Origin: Nocardioides humi
Lineage (GTDB): Bacteria > Actinomycetota > Actinomycetes > Propionibacteriales > Nocardioidaceae
Direction: 5' to 3'
NCBI RefSeq assembly: GCF_006494775.1
Contig: NZ_CP041146.1
Coordinates: 4,588,001 to 4,652,000 of the forward strand
Length of the DNA stretch: 64,000 nt
In this document: positions 36,397 to 45,127 of the stretch, piece by piece
How the letters are laid out: every line of letters begins with the position of its first letter
Numbering within the stretch: the first letter of the stretch is position 1
Position numbers and translations under genes: made by a program
The notes under the pieces: model-generated
Told to the model about the DNA's origin: nothing
Seen by the model: the letters and a program-made list of their open reading frames with translations, nothing else
Databases searched by the model: none

Positions 36397-37341
36397 GTGG
36401 ACGGGTTGTCGGCCCTGCTGGACGGACCGCGGGCCCGAGGAGCGTTCCTCGTGCGGTGCCTGATGGGCGCCCCGTGGGCGATCAGGATCGCCGACGAGGT
36501 GCCGCTGAGCCTGACCGCGATCGTGACCGGTACGGCGTGGGCGCTGCCCGACGGCGCGCCGCCGCTGCCCCTGCACCCCGGCGACGTGGTGATCGCCCGC
36601 GGCGCCGAGCACTGGACGGTGGCCGACGCCGCGACGACGCCGGTGACGGCGATCATCGGGCCCGGGCAGGAGTGCTCGGCGCCCGACGGGCGGCGCCTCA
36701 CCGAGGAGTACGACCTCGGGATCCGCAGCTGGGGCAACAGCCGTGAGCCCGACACCGTGATGCTCACCGGGTCCTACCTGCTCGACGGCGAGGTCAGCGG
36801 TCGCCTGCTCCGGGCGCTGCCGCCGCTGTGCGTGGTGAGCGAGGCCGAGCTCGGCTCCCCGCTGATCCCGTTGCTCGACGCCGAGATCGTGCGGTCCGCC
36901 CCGGGCCAGGACGCGGTGCTCGACAGGCTGCTCGACCTGCTGCTGATCGCCGCGCTGCGGGCCTGGTTCTCCCGCCCGGAGTCCGCCGCGCCGGGCTGGT
37001 ACGCCGCCCAGGGCGATCCCGTCGTCGGGCCCGCGCTCCGGGCGATGCAGGGCGAGCCCGCCCGTCCGTGGACCGTCGCGGAGCTGGCCCGCCGGGCGCT
37101 GGTGTCGCGAGCGGCCCTCGCCCGGCGGTTCACCGGGCTGGTCGGTGAGCCGCCCATGACCTTCCTGACCCGGTGGCGGCTGGCCCTCGCGGCCGACCTG
37201 CTCGCCGATCCCGGCGCGACCCTGGAGACGGTGGCGCGGCAGGTCGGCTACAGCACACCGTTCGCGCTGAGCACCGCGTTCAAGCGCGAGTACGGCGTCA
37301 GCCCGAGCGGCTACCGGCAGCGCGCACGGCTCCCGTCGTAG
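36397..37341 (+). CDS. AraC-family regulator with N-terminal cupin
   Basis: The 314-aa protein has an N-terminal cupin sensor (LPLHPGDVVIARGAEHWTV near residue 66) and a C-terminal AraC DNA-binding domain: WTVAELARRALVSRAALARRF near 225 and the second HTH LETVARQVGYSTPFALSTAF near 276, ending in YGVSPSGYRQR. It starts at a GTG with no clear SD; upstream in-frame codons lie within the divergent gene. It is placed to regulate the DUF1772 gene and perhaps the hydantoinase genes downstream. Confidence 0.87.
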   Translation: MDGLSALLDGPRARGAFLVRCLMGAPWAIRIADEVPLSLTAIVTGTAWALPDGAPPLPLHPGDVVIARGAEHWTVADAATTPVTAIIGPGQECSAPDGRRLTEEYDLGIRSWGNSREPDTVMLTGSYLLDGEVSGRLLRALPPLCVVSEAELGSPLIPLLDAEIVRSAPGQDAVLDRLLDLLLIAALRAWFSRPESAAPGWYAAQGDPVVGPALRAMQGEPARPWTVAELARRALVSRAALARRFTGLVGEPPMTFLTRWRLALAADLLADPGATLETVARQVGYSTPFALSTAFKREYGVSPSGYRQRARLPS

Positions 37342-37347
37342 GCGGCA

Positions 37348-37393
37348 GGCAACATCTGCCCACGACCGGCACATCCCTCGGCAGATGATGCCG
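37348..37393. promoter_or_regulatory. Two GGCA-N5-TGCC palindromes upstream of hyuA
   Basis: GGCA-ACATC-TGCC (37348-37360) and CGGCA-GATGA-TGCCG (37379-37393) have the same 5-nt spacer and are 32 bp apart centre to centre, about three helical turns. The same architecture (CTGGCA-N5-TGCCAG) precedes the carbamate kinase gene. This looks like a tandem operator, but no regulator is assigned. Confidence 0.45.
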
Positions 37394-37429
37394 TCGTGCG
37401 AAGCGACGCGGCTCACTTGAATGTGAGCC

Positions 37430-39508
37430 ATGACTGCGAGGCGGATCAGGATCGGCATCGACACGGGCGGCACGTTCACCGACGTCGTCGCCTTCGACGA
37501 GGACAGCGGGGAGGTCGTCACCACCAAGACCCCCAGCACGCCGGGGAACCCGGCCGACGGGTTCCTGGCGGGCATCGACAAGGTGCTCGGGATCGCGGGG
37601 GCGGAGTTCGCCGACGTGGTCGCCGTCAGCCACGGCACCACGGTCGCGACCAACCAGCTCCTCGAGGGCAAGGTCGACGCGCTCGGGTTCATCACGACCG
37701 AGGGCTACGAGGCGATGCTCGAGATCGCCCGGCAGTCGGTGCCGGACGGCTACGGCAACTCCTACTTCTGGGTGAAGCCGGACCGGATCGTCCCGCGCGA
37801 CCTGGTCAAGGGCGTCGGCGGCCGGCTGGACTTCACCGGCGAGGAGATCCGCCCCTTCGACGAGGACGCCGCCCGGCGTACCGCCCGCTGGTTCAAGGAC
37901 AAGGGGATCGACACGCTGGGCGTCTGCTTCCTGCACGCCTACGCCAACCCGGCGCACGAGGAGCGGATGCGCGAGATCCTCGCCGAGGAGCACCCCGACG
38001 CGGTCGTGTCCATCTCCAGCGAGGTGCTGCGCGAGTACCGCGAGTACGAGCGCTCGATGACCACGCTGGTCGACGCCGCGGTGAAGCCGAAGCTGAGCCG
38101 CTACGTCACCAACATCAAGGACCGCCTCGCCACCCAGAGCGGCCGCACCATCCCGTTCTACGTCATGAAGTCCAACGGCGGCGTGCTCTCGGCCGACGAG
38201 GTCGTGCACCAGCCGATCACCACCGTCCTGTCCGGTCCCGCCGCCGGCGCGCTGGGCGCGGCGCTGATCGCCAAGGTCGCCGGCTTCGACAAGGTCCTCA
38301 CCTCCGACGGCGGCGGCACGTCGACCGACGTCTCCGTCGTCATCGACGGCGACCCGACGCTGACCACCGAGGGCAGCGTCGGCGTCTACCCGTCCAAGAT
38401 CCCCATGATCGACGTCGTCACCGTCGGCGCGGGCGGCGGCTCGATCGCGTGGCTCTCGCCCGAGGGCACCCTCAAGGTCGGCCCCCACTCGGCCGGCGCC
38501 GACCCGGGCCCGATCTGCTACCGCAAGGGCGGCACGGAGGTCACCATCACCGACGCCCACGTCTTCCTCGGCCGGATCCCTCCCCACCTGCTCGGCGGCG
38601 AGATCCCGCTCGACGTCGACGCGGCCAGCGCGGCGATCCAGCAGCTGGCCGGCAAGCTCGGCATCTCCGCCGAGGCCTGCGCCACCGGCATCCTGGAGAT
38701 CTCCGCGTGGAACCAGGCGAACGCGCTGCGCCAGGTCACCGTCAAGCGCGGCCTCGACGTCCGCGACTTCACCCTCACCACCTTCGGCGGCTCCGGCTCG
38801 CTGCTGCTGTGCCGGCTGATGGACATCCTCAACGTCCCGACCGTGCTCGTCCCGCCGAACCCCGGCAACGTCTCGGCCTTCGGCCTGCTCACCGTCGACG
38901 TGAAGAACGACTACGTGCAGACCCACGTCGCGCTCCAGGAGAACCTGGACCCGGCCGACCTGCAGCGGGAGTACGACGTGCTCACCGCTCGCGCCGCGGA
39001 GGCGCTGAGCAAGGAGGGCTTCGCGGAGGCCGACCACGTCTTCGTGCGGACCGCCGACGTGCGCTACTTCGGCCAGGCCTTCGAGGTGCGGGTCGGCGTA
39101 CCGGACGGCCCGGTCACCGCGGACACGCTGACCGCGGTCGCCGACCGCTTCCACGCCGAGCACCGGGTGCTCTACGGCTACGACTTCTCCGGCGACGCCT
39201 CGCAGCAGGTCGAGGTGGTCAACCTCCGCGTCTCCGGCGTCGGCCCGATCAAGCGGCCGGAGATCCTCCGCGCGGACGCGGAGCGGCCGGAGCCCCAGTC
39301 CACGGGGTCGCGCTCGGTCTGCTTCGACGCCGACGCCGGGTACGTCGAGACGCCGGTCTTCTGGCGCCCCGACCTGCCCGCCGGCCAGGTGCTCACCGGC
39401 CCGGTGATCATCGAGGAGTTCGGCTCGACCGTGCCCATCCACCCCGGCTTCACCGCCCGGGTCGACGACTACGCCAACATCATCGTGACGCGCTCGGAGG
39501 AGAGCTGA
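37430..39508 (+). CDS. hyuA: Hydantoinase/oxoprolinase subunit A (HyuA)
   Basis: The 692-aa protein has the N-terminal phosphate-binding region RIGIDTGGTFTDVVAF at about residues 6-21, the central SDGGGTSTDVSVV, GAGGGSIAWL and GPHSAGADPGPICY near 345-360, and a C-terminal Hydant_A_C domain. HyuA proteins use ATP with HyuB to open hydantoins, 5-oxoproline or lactams, or act in acetone-carboxylase-like enzymes. It is followed one base after its stop by hyuB. In this island it may open a hydantoin-type or other cyclic ureide; the substrate is unknown. Confidence 0.92.
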   Translation: MTARRIRIGIDTGGTFTDVVAFDEDSGEVVTTKTPSTPGNPADGFLAGIDKVLGIAGAEFADVVAVSHGTTVATNQLLEGKVDALGFITTEGYEAMLEIARQSVPDGYGNSYFWVKPDRIVPRDLVKGVGGRLDFTGEEIRPFDEDAARRTARWFKDKGIDTLGVCFLHAYANPAHEERMREILAEEHPDAVVSISSEVLREYREYERSMTTLVDAAVKPKLSRYVTNIKDRLATQSGRTIPFYVMKSNGGVLSADEVVHQPITTVLSGPAAGALGAALIAKVAGFDKVLTSDGGGTSTDVSVVIDGDPTLTTEGSVGVYPSKIPMIDVVTVGAGGGSIAWLSPEGTLKVGPHSAGADPGPICYRKGGTEVTITDAHVFLGRIPPHLLGGEIPLDVDAASAAIQQLAGKLGISAEACATGILEISAWNQANALRQVTVKRGLDVRDFTLTTFGGSGSLLLCRLMDILNVPTVLVPPNPGNVSAFGLLTVDVKNDYVQTHVALQENLDPADLQREYDVLTARAAEALSKEGFAEADHVFVRTADVRYFGQAFEVRVGVPDGPVTADTLTAVADRFHAEHRVLYGYDFSGDASQQVEVVNLRVSGVGPIKRPEILRADAERPEPQSTGSRSVCFDADAGYVETPVFWRPDLPAGQVLTGPVIIEEFGSTVPIHPGFTARVDDYANIIVTRSEES

Positions 39509-39509
39509 C

Positions 39510-41513
39510 ATGTGCCTGAGCTGCCAGACCGTCTCTGTCCAGAACCCCGCCGCGCCCCGCACCTTCACCCACGACGGTGACATCACCTCGCACCGCGCGC
39601 CGACCCAGTTCCCCTTCGGCACGCTGACCGAGGACGCCGGCCGCAGCGCCGACCCGGTGCTCGTCGAGATCGTCCAGGGCTCGCTCGCGGCCGTCGAGCA
39701 CGAGGTCGAGACCGCCATCGCGCGCACCTCGCGGAGCCCGATGATCCGCGACGCGCACGACTTCCGTGCGGGCATCCACGACCGGCTGCTGCGCAAGCTC
39801 ACCGGCCGCTCGTACTCCGCGCTCGTGCACCCGGTCGCCCGGGACTTCCCGATCGAGGAGATGCAGGAGGGCGACGTCTTCTTCCACAACGACGTCTACC
39901 TCTCCGAGGGCGGCATCGGCCACCTCCCCGACCTGTGCGTCACCGTCCCGGTGTTCGCCGGCCCGGAGGGGGAGCGCCGCGTCGTCGCGTTCATCCAGGC
40001 CTTCGGCCACCACGACGACATCGGCGGCGCGGTGCCGGGATCGATGCCCTCGCATGCCACCAGCGTGTTCGAGGAGGGCCTCGCCGTACCTCCGATCAAG
40101 CTGTGGGACGCCGGTGTGCCCAACCGCGCGGCGCTGACGATCATGACCCGCAACTCGCGGATGCCCGAGTCGCTCGCGGCCGACCTGGACGCCGAGTGCT
40201 CGGCCTGCCTGATGGGCGCGCGCCGCCTGGGCGAGCTCTTCGACCGCTACGGCGTCGAGACCGTCGAGGCCTGCTTCGACGCCGTCATCGACCGGTCCAC
40301 CGAGACCTACCGGCGCGAGATCCTCTCGAAGATCCCGGTCGGCACCTGGACCTGGGAGGACTACGCCGAGCACGACGGCGTCGACGACCCGCAGCTGCAC
40401 ACGCAGCGGATCACCCTCACCCGGACCGCGGCCGAGGACCCCGAGGGCGAGCGGCTGATCCTGGACTTCGCGGGCACCGGTCCGCAGGCCAAGGGCCCGA
40501 TCAACCACTGCGGCGACTACTCCGACGGCGTCTTCCTCAAGAAGTGGCTGGCGCCGATCCTGCGCAACCTCGCCGACACCCCGGAGCGGATGGCCGAGCT
40601 CGACGTCAACGAGGGCGTCGTACCGCTGATCGAGATGCGCTTCCCGGAGAAGGGCACGCTGCTGACGCCGATCTTCCCGGCGCCGACCAACGCCCGGACC
40701 TTCGTCATCCTGCGGCTGCTCGGCGTCCTGGCCGGCGTGATCGCCAAGGCGGTCGACGGCCGGATGCCCGCCGACCAGGAGACGATCCGCTACACCGGCG
40801 TCTACGGCGAGGACCTCGAGGGCCGCTCGTACCTCATGCGCGAGGTGCTCGGCGGCGGCTCCGGCGGCCGCTACTACGCCGACGGCGAGGACACCATCCA
40901 CGTCGTCCCGGACTCGCGGAACCTGCCCACGGAGTTCACCGAGTCGCGCTTCCCGTTCGTGGTCGAGTCGCTGAGCCTCGCGATGGACTCCGGCGGCGCC
41001 GGTCGGTTCCGCGGCGGCCTGGGCTACGAGAAGCACATCCGGATGCTCAAGGACGCCCACTTCATGTCCATCGCCGACCGCTCGATCCTCGCCTGCTGGG
41101 GCGTCAAGGGCGGCAAGGCCGGCAAGCCGTTCCAGGTCACCGTCGACCCGGGCGGCCCGAACGAGCGCGAGGTCGACGCCCTCGCGGACGCCGAGCCGGT
41201 CGTGGCGGGGGAGACCATCCGGATCCGCACCACCGGCGGCGGCGGCTGGGGCGACCCGCTCGCGCGCGACCCGGAGCTCGTCGTCCGGGACGTCGTGTGG
41301 CGCAAGGTCTCCCCGGAGGCCGCGCTCGCCGACTACGGCGTGGTCCTCACCGGGTCGCTCGACGACGACACCCTCGGGTACGACGCCGCGGCGACCGCGA
41401 CCGAGCGGGCCGGCCGCCCGGCACCCGTCGAGGACGACGTCTTCTTCGACCGGGGACCCGGCTACAGCACCCTGTCGGGCGGCGCCGCCGCGGCCGCGGT
41501 GGACGTGCTCTGA
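39510..41513 (+). CDS. hyuB: Hydantoinase subunit B (HyuB)
   Basis: The 667-aa protein is a full-length HyuB. DPVLVEIVQGSLAAVEHE near residue 49 starts the domain, SPMIRDAHDFRAGIHD follows, then FFHNDVYLSEGGIGHLPDL and IQAFGHHDDIGGAVPGS with His/Asp residues likely to bind metal, and GGGGWGDPL near the C-terminus. It forms a complex with HyuA. A 13-residue Cys-containing N-terminus (MCLSCQTVSVQN) precedes the usual family start. ATG 39510 is four bases from the hyuA stop. Confidence 0.92.
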   Translation: MCLSCQTVSVQNPAAPRTFTHDGDITSHRAPTQFPFGTLTEDAGRSADPVLVEIVQGSLAAVEHEVETAIARTSRSPMIRDAHDFRAGIHDRLLRKLTGRSYSALVHPVARDFPIEEMQEGDVFFHNDVYLSEGGIGHLPDLCVTVPVFAGPEGERRVVAFIQAFGHHDDIGGAVPGSMPSHATSVFEEGLAVPPIKLWDAGVPNRAALTIMTRNSRMPESLAADLDAECSACLMGARRLGELFDRYGVETVEACFDAVIDRSTETYRREILSKIPVGTWTWEDYAEHDGVDDPQLHTQRITLTRTAAEDPEGERLILDFAGTGPQAKGPINHCGDYSDGVFLKKWLAPILRNLADTPERMAELDVNEGVVPLIEMRFPEKGTLLTPIFPAPTNARTFVILRLLGVLAGVIAKAVDGRMPADQETIRYTGVYGEDLEGRSYLMREVLGGGSGGRYYADGEDTIHVVPDSRNLPTEFTESRFPFVVESLSLAMDSGGAGRFRGGLGYEKHIRMLKDAHFMSIADRSILACWGVKGGKAGKPFQVTVDPGGPNEREVDALADAEPVVAGETIRIRTTGGGGWGDPLARDPELVVRDVVWRKVSPEAALADYGVVLTGSLDDDTLGYDAAATATERAGRPAPVEDDVFFDRGPGYSTLSGGAAAAAVDVL

Positions 41514-41529
41514 GGATCAGGGGAACGCC

Positions 41530-42270
41530 GTGAAGGTCGCGATCCTCGGGGGATCCGGCAAGACCGGCCGTGCCGTCGGCGCGGCCCTGGCCCGGACGGG
41601 TGTGGCGACGCGCCCGCTGGGCCGGGCCGCGTTCGACGACCTCCCGGCCGCCCTGGCCGGCGCCGACGCCGTCCACGTGATCGCCCCCAACCTGCACCCC
41701 GACGAACCGTCGTACGTCGCCGCGGTGCTGGCCGCCGCGGCCGAGGCCGGCGTCGGCCGGGTCGGCTACCACTCGGTGGCCTCGCCCTACGCCCCGGCCA
41801 TGCCGCATCACCTCGGCAAGGCCGTCTCGGAGGACCTGGTCCGCCGCTCCGGCCTGGCCTGGACGATCCTGCAGCCCTGCGCGTACGTGCAGAACCTGTT
41901 GCCCGCCGTGCGCTCCGCCCGGCCGTCCGGCGTGGTCGAGGTGCCCTACGCCGTCGACACCCTCTTCGGGATGGTCGACCTCCAGGACGTCGCCGCGGCG
42001 ACCGCGGTGGTGCTGACCGGCGGCGAGCACGCCGGGGCGACGTACGAGCTCGGTGGGCCGGCGCTGGTGAGCGTCGCCGACGTCGCCGCCGCGGCCGGCG
42101 TCGCCGCCCGGCGGGTGCCCGCCGGCGACGACGTGCATCCCTGGCTGCGCGCGATGTTCGACTACTACGACGCGCACGGCCTGCCCACCGGCGGCGTGCC
42201 GCTGCGCGCCCTGCTGGACCGGGCGCCCGCCTCGGTCGAGCAGGTGCTGGCCCGGGATCTCGCACGGTGA
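41530..42270 (+). CDS. NmrA-like NAD(P)-binding protein
   Basis: The 246-aa protein has a Rossmann start MKVAILGGSGKTGRAVGAAL (GxSGxTG pattern) and an atypical SDR layout as in NmrA/HSCARG and azoreductase-like proteins: WTILQPCAYVQNLLP near residue 116 replaces a classical YxxxK. It could be a redox sensor or reductase. The GTG follows hyuB by 16 bp, so it is probably the last gene of the hyuAB operon. Confidence 0.8.
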   Translation: MKVAILGGSGKTGRAVGAALARTGVATRPLGRAAFDDLPAALAGADAVHVIAPNLHPDEPSYVAAVLAAAAEAGVGRVGYHSVASPYAPAMPHHLGKAVSEDLVRRSGLAWTILQPCAYVQNLLPAVRSARPSGVVEVPYAVDTLFGMVDLQDVAAATAVVLTGGEHAGATYELGGPALVSVADVAAAAGVAARRVPAGDDVHPWLRAMFDYYDAHGLPTGGVPLRALLDRAPASVEQVLARDLAR

Positions 42271-42277
42271 GCGGCCG

Positions 42278-42355
42278 CTGGCAGGTGTTGCCAGCCTTCT
42301 CCGGCCACGTTGGCTGTTCCTCACGATGAACGACGGTGATCGGGCTCACTAGGTT
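42278..42355 (+). promoter_or_regulatory. Putative operator and -10 of the carbamate kinase-barbiturase operon
   Basis: CTGGCA-GGTGT-TGCCAG (42278-42294) is a perfect 6+6 inverted repeat. TAGGTT (42350-42355) fits a -10 with ATG 42362 as a leaderless start. The same -10 hexamer and a related palindrome precede the uracil permease, which suggests co-regulation. Confidence 0.45.
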
Positions 42356-42361
42356 CGCAGC

Positions 42362-43297
42362 ATGAGGATCCTGCTGGCGCTCGGCGGCAACGCGATGACG
42401 TCTCCGGACGGCAAGGCCCGCCCGGAGGACCAGATCGCGGCCGCGACCGAGGCGATGGAGGCCGTGGCCGACCTGGTCGCCGCGGGGGTCGACGTCGTGA
42501 TCACCCACGGGAACGGGCCGCAGGTCGGCAACCTGCTGGTCAAGAACGAGCTGGCCGCGACCGTCGTACCTCCGGTCCCGCTGGACTGGTGCGGCGCCCA
42601 GACCCAGGGCACCCTCGGCGACATCCTGATGAACGCCCTCGACGGCGCGCTCGCCGCTCGCGGCGTCGCGCGGCCGTCGGCAGCCCTGGTCACCCGGACC
42701 CGCGTGGACGCGGCGGATCCCGCGTTCGCGAAGCCGAGCAAGCCGGTCGGCCGCTACCTGCCCGCCGACGAGGCGCGCACGATGATCGAGCACGGCGAGA
42801 CCTGGGAGGACCGCGGCGAGCGCGGGTGGCGGCGGATGGTCGCCTCGCCCGAGCCGCTGGAGGTCCTCGACGCGCCGGCCGCGGTCGCCCTGGTCGAGGC
42901 CGGGTTCGTCGTCATCGCCAACGGCGGTGGCGGGATCCCCACCGTACGCCGTCCCGACGGCACCCTCGCGGGCGTCGAGGCGGTCATCGACAAGGACCTG
43001 GGCGCGGCGCTGCTCGCCCAGGCGATCGAGGTCGACCTCCTCGTCATCGCCACCGACGTCGCGCACGCCGTCCTGGGCTTCGGCACGCCCGAGGCCCGCG
43101 ACATCGGCGAGGTCACGCTCGACCAGATGAGGTCCTACGCCGCCGAGGGCCACTTCGCCGGCGGCTCGATGGGCCCCAAGGTCGACGCGGTCTGCCGCTT
43201 CGTCGCGGAGTCCGGCCGGCGCGGCGTGATCACCGACCTCGGCAGCATCCTCGCGGCCGCCGACGGCCGCGCCGGAACGATCGTCACCCCCAACTGA
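42362..43297 (+). CDS. arcC: Carbamate kinase
   Basis: The 311-aa amino-acid-kinase-fold protein has the carbamate kinase motifs LALGGNAM (5-12), [11 protein letters not shown] (48-58), [17 protein letters not shown] near residue 184 and [10 protein letters not shown] near 210. It reversibly transfers phosphate from carbamoyl phosphate to ADP, giving ATP plus carbamate (CO2 and NH3). No arginine deiminase genes are nearby. The neighbours are barbiturase (22 bp downstream) and, 15 kb away, the FdrA/AllG/AllH set, which matches the AllFGH-AllK logic of oxalurate degradation. Confidence 0.93.
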   Translation: MRILLALGGNAMTSPDGKARPEDQIAAATEAMEAVADLVAAGVDVVITHGNGPQVGNLLVKNELAATVVPPVPLDWCGAQTQGTLGDILMNALDGALAARGVARPSAALVTRTRVDAADPAFAKPSKPVGRYLPADEARTMIEHGETWEDRGERGWRRMVASPEPLEVLDAPAAVALVEAGFVVIANGGGGIPTVRRPDGTLAGVEAVIDKDLGAALLAQAIEVDLLVIATDVAHAVLGFGTPEARDIGEVTLDQMRSYAAEGHFAGGSMGPKVDAVCRFVAESGRRGVITDLGSILAAADGRAGTIVTPN

Positions 43298-43319
43298 AGA
43301 ACCCGAAAGGAACCTGACC

Positions 43320-44426
43320 ATGCCTTCTGCCATCGAGGTCCGCAAGGTCCCGATCCACTCCGTCGCCGACGCCTCCGAGCTCGCCAAGCTCATCGACGAG
43401 GGCGTCTTCAAGGCCGACCGCGTCATCGCGATCATCGGCAAGACCGAGGGCAACGGCGGGGTGAACGACTACACCCGGATCATCGCCGACCGCGCCTTCC
43501 GCGAGGTGCTCGTGGAGAAGGGCGCCCCGGCCGACCAGGTCAAGCAGGTCCCGATCGTCTGGTCGGGCGGCACCGACGGCGTGATCAGCCCCCATGCCAC
43601 GATCTTCGCGACGGTCGACGTCGCCGAGGACGACCCGAGCCGCGAGGAGCAGCGCCTCACCGTCGGCTTCGCGATGAGCGAGCCGATCCTGCCCGAGGAG
43701 ATCGGGTACGTCGCGATGATCGAGAAGGTCGCCGCGGGCGTGAAGGTGGCCATGGAGCGCGCCGGCATCACCGACCCGGCGGACGTCCACTACGTCCAGA
43801 CCAAGACGCCGCTGCTCACCATCCACACCATCCGCGACGCGCACAGCCGCGGCAAGGAGGTCTGGACCGAGCACACCCACGAGTCGATGGACCTCTCCAA
43901 CGGCGTCACCGGCCTCGGCATCGCGGTCGCCCTCGGCGAGATCGAGATGCCGACCGACGCGGACGTCATGAAGAACCGCGACCTCTACTCCTCGGTCGCC
44001 TCCTGCTCCTCCGGCGTCGAGCTCGACCAGGCCCAGATCGTCGTCGTCGGCAACGCGAAGGGCGTCGGCGGCCGCTACCGGATCGGCCACTCGGTCATGA
44101 ACGACGCGCTCGACGCCGACGGCATCTGGAACGCCATCAAGGACGCCGGCCTCGACCTGCCCGAGCGCCCGCACACCTCCGACCTCGACGGCCGCCTGGT
44201 CAACGTCTTCCTCAAGTGCGAGGCCTCCCAGAACGGCGAGGTCCGCGGCCGCCGCAACGCCATGCTCGACGACTCCGACGTGCACTGGCACCGCCAGATC
44301 AAGTCCTGCGTCGGCGGCGTCACCGCCGCGGTCACCGGTGACCCGGCCGTCTTCGTCTCCGTCTCCGCCGCCCACCAGGGCCCGGAGGGCGGCGGTCCCG
44401 TCGCCGCCATCGTCGACCTGGGCTGA
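43320..44426 (+). CDS. Barbiturase (ring-opening amidohydrolase, AtzD/barbiturase family)
   Basis: The 368-aa protein is full length for the cyanuric acid hydrolase/barbiturase family. The three repeat domains are visible: [15 protein letters not shown] (39-53), TKTP at 161-164 and [10 protein letters not shown] (228-237) with a conserved Ser, and [16 protein letters not shown] (347-362) in the third. Family members use Ser-Lys dyads to hydrolyse a cyclic imide. The actinobacterial context (uracil permease, Mo hydroxylases, carbamate kinase) favours barbiturate to ureidomalonate over cyanuric acid. AAAGGA precedes the ATG. Confidence 0.9.
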   Translation: MPSAIEVRKVPIHSVADASELAKLIDEGVFKADRVIAIIGKTEGNGGVNDYTRIIADRAFREVLVEKGAPADQVKQVPIVWSGGTDGVISPHATIFATVDVAEDDPSREEQRLTVGFAMSEPILPEEIGYVAMIEKVAAGVKVAMERAGITDPADVHYVQTKTPLLTIHTIRDAHSRGKEVWTEHTHESMDLSNGVTGLGIAVALGEIEMPTDADVMKNRDLYSSVASCSSGVELDQAQIVVVGNAKGVGGRYRIGHSVMNDALDADGIWNAIKDAGLDLPERPHTSDLDGRLVNVFLKCEASQNGEVRGRRNAMLDDSDVHWHRQIKSCVGGVTAAVTGDPAVFVSVSAAHQGPEGGGPVAAIVDLG

Positions 44427-44569
44427 CCCGGCACAAGCTGACCCGGAAATCGCGCTGACCCGGCGCATCGTGGCCCAGATTTCGCGCTGACCCGGCGCAT
44501 CCTTACCTTGAGCGAGGTAAGGACGCGCCGGGTCAGCGTCTCTGGCGGGTAAGGATGCGCCGGGTCGCG
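44421..44569. repeat. Cluster of direct and inverted GCTGACCCGG repeats; terminator-like hairpin
   Basis: The motif GCTGACCCGG occurs four times in direct orientation (near 44422, 44437, 44454 and 44486). The longer form CGCGCTGACCCGGCGCATC occurs at 44451 and 44483, 32 bp apart. Inverted copies follow at 44516-44538 and 44548-44569. Copies at 44485-44507 and 44516-44538 form a 23-bp stem (one mismatch) with an 8-nt loop. The cluster follows the barbiturase stop and fills most of the 213-bp gap. Confidence 0.7.
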
Positions 44570-44595
44570 CCAACCGGGCACCAACCAGACGTCCC

Positions 44596-44613
44596 TAGTG
44601 TGAACCGGGTCAC
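44596..44613 (+). promoter_or_regulatory. Putative -10 and operator of the second Mo-hydroxylase operon
   Basis: TAGTGT (44596-44601) fits a -10. It overlaps GTGAACC/GGGTCAC (44600-44613), a near-perfect 14-bp inverted repeat in a position where a bound repressor would block transcription. GGGAG lies upstream of ATG 44639. Confidence 0.35.
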
Positions 44614-44638
44614 AGATCCCTCGGCCCTTGGGAGCGTC

Positions 44639-45127
44639 ATGACCCGGATCAGCCTCACCGTCGACGGCCAGCGGGTCGCCGACGACGTCGAACCCCGGAT
44701 GCTGCTCGTGCAGTACCTGCGGGAGAAGCTCGGCAAGACCGGCACCGTCGTCGGTTGCGACACCAGCAACTGCGGCGCCTGCACGGTCCACCTCGACGGC
44801 AGGAGCGTGAAGTCCTGCAACGTGCTGGCCGTGCAGGCCGACGGGGCTGCGGTCACCACAATCGAGGGACTGGCCGGCGAGGACGGCGGGCTGCACCCCG
44901 TACAGGAGGCCTTCCGCGAGTGCCACGGCCTGCAGTGCGGGTTCTGCACGCCCGGCATGATCATGCAGACCGTCGACCTGCTCGCCGAGAACCCCAGCCC
45001 GTCGGAGGAGGCGATCCGGCTCGGCCTCGAGGGCAATCTCTGTCGCTGCACCGGCTACCACAACATCGTCCGGGCCGTGCAGCACGCCGCCGGTACGACG
45101 ACCGCCGGCGAGGAGGTGACGGCATGA
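44639..45127 (+). CDS. Molybdenum hydroxylase 2Fe-2S (CoxS-like) subunit, set 2
   Basis: The 162-aa protein has cluster ligands C40, C45, C48, C60 in [12 protein letters not shown] and C100, C103, C135, C137 in CGFCTPG and CRCTGY. It relays electrons from the molybdenum centre to FAD. It begins the second Mo-hydroxylase operon, in the order small-large-medium-CoxG, different from set 1 (medium-small-large-CoxG). ATGA overlaps the large-subunit start. Confidence 0.93.
   Translation: MTRISLTVDGQRVADDVEPRMLLVQYLREKLGKTGTVVGCDTSNCGACTVHLDGRSVKSCNVLAVQADGAAVTTIEGLAGEDGGLHPVQEAFRECHGLQCGFCTPGMIMQTVDLLAENPSPSEEAIRLGLEGNLCRCTGYHNIVRAVQHAAGTTTAGEEVTA

Noticed and set aside
42362..43297. Arginine deiminase pathway carbamate kinase
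   Set aside because: No arginine deiminase, ornithine carbamoyltransferase or antiporter gene is present; barbiturase and the FdrA complex are the neighbours.
43320..44426. Cyanuric acid hydrolase (AtzD/TrzD) as the function of the ring-opening amidohydrolase
   Set aside because: Same family, but there is no biuret or allophanate hydrolase and the neighbours are a uracil-type permease and Mo hydroxylases, so barbiturase fits better.
44451..44507. CRISPR-like array
   Set aside because: Only two long direct copies with a 32-bp period and inverted copies beside them; no cas genes.
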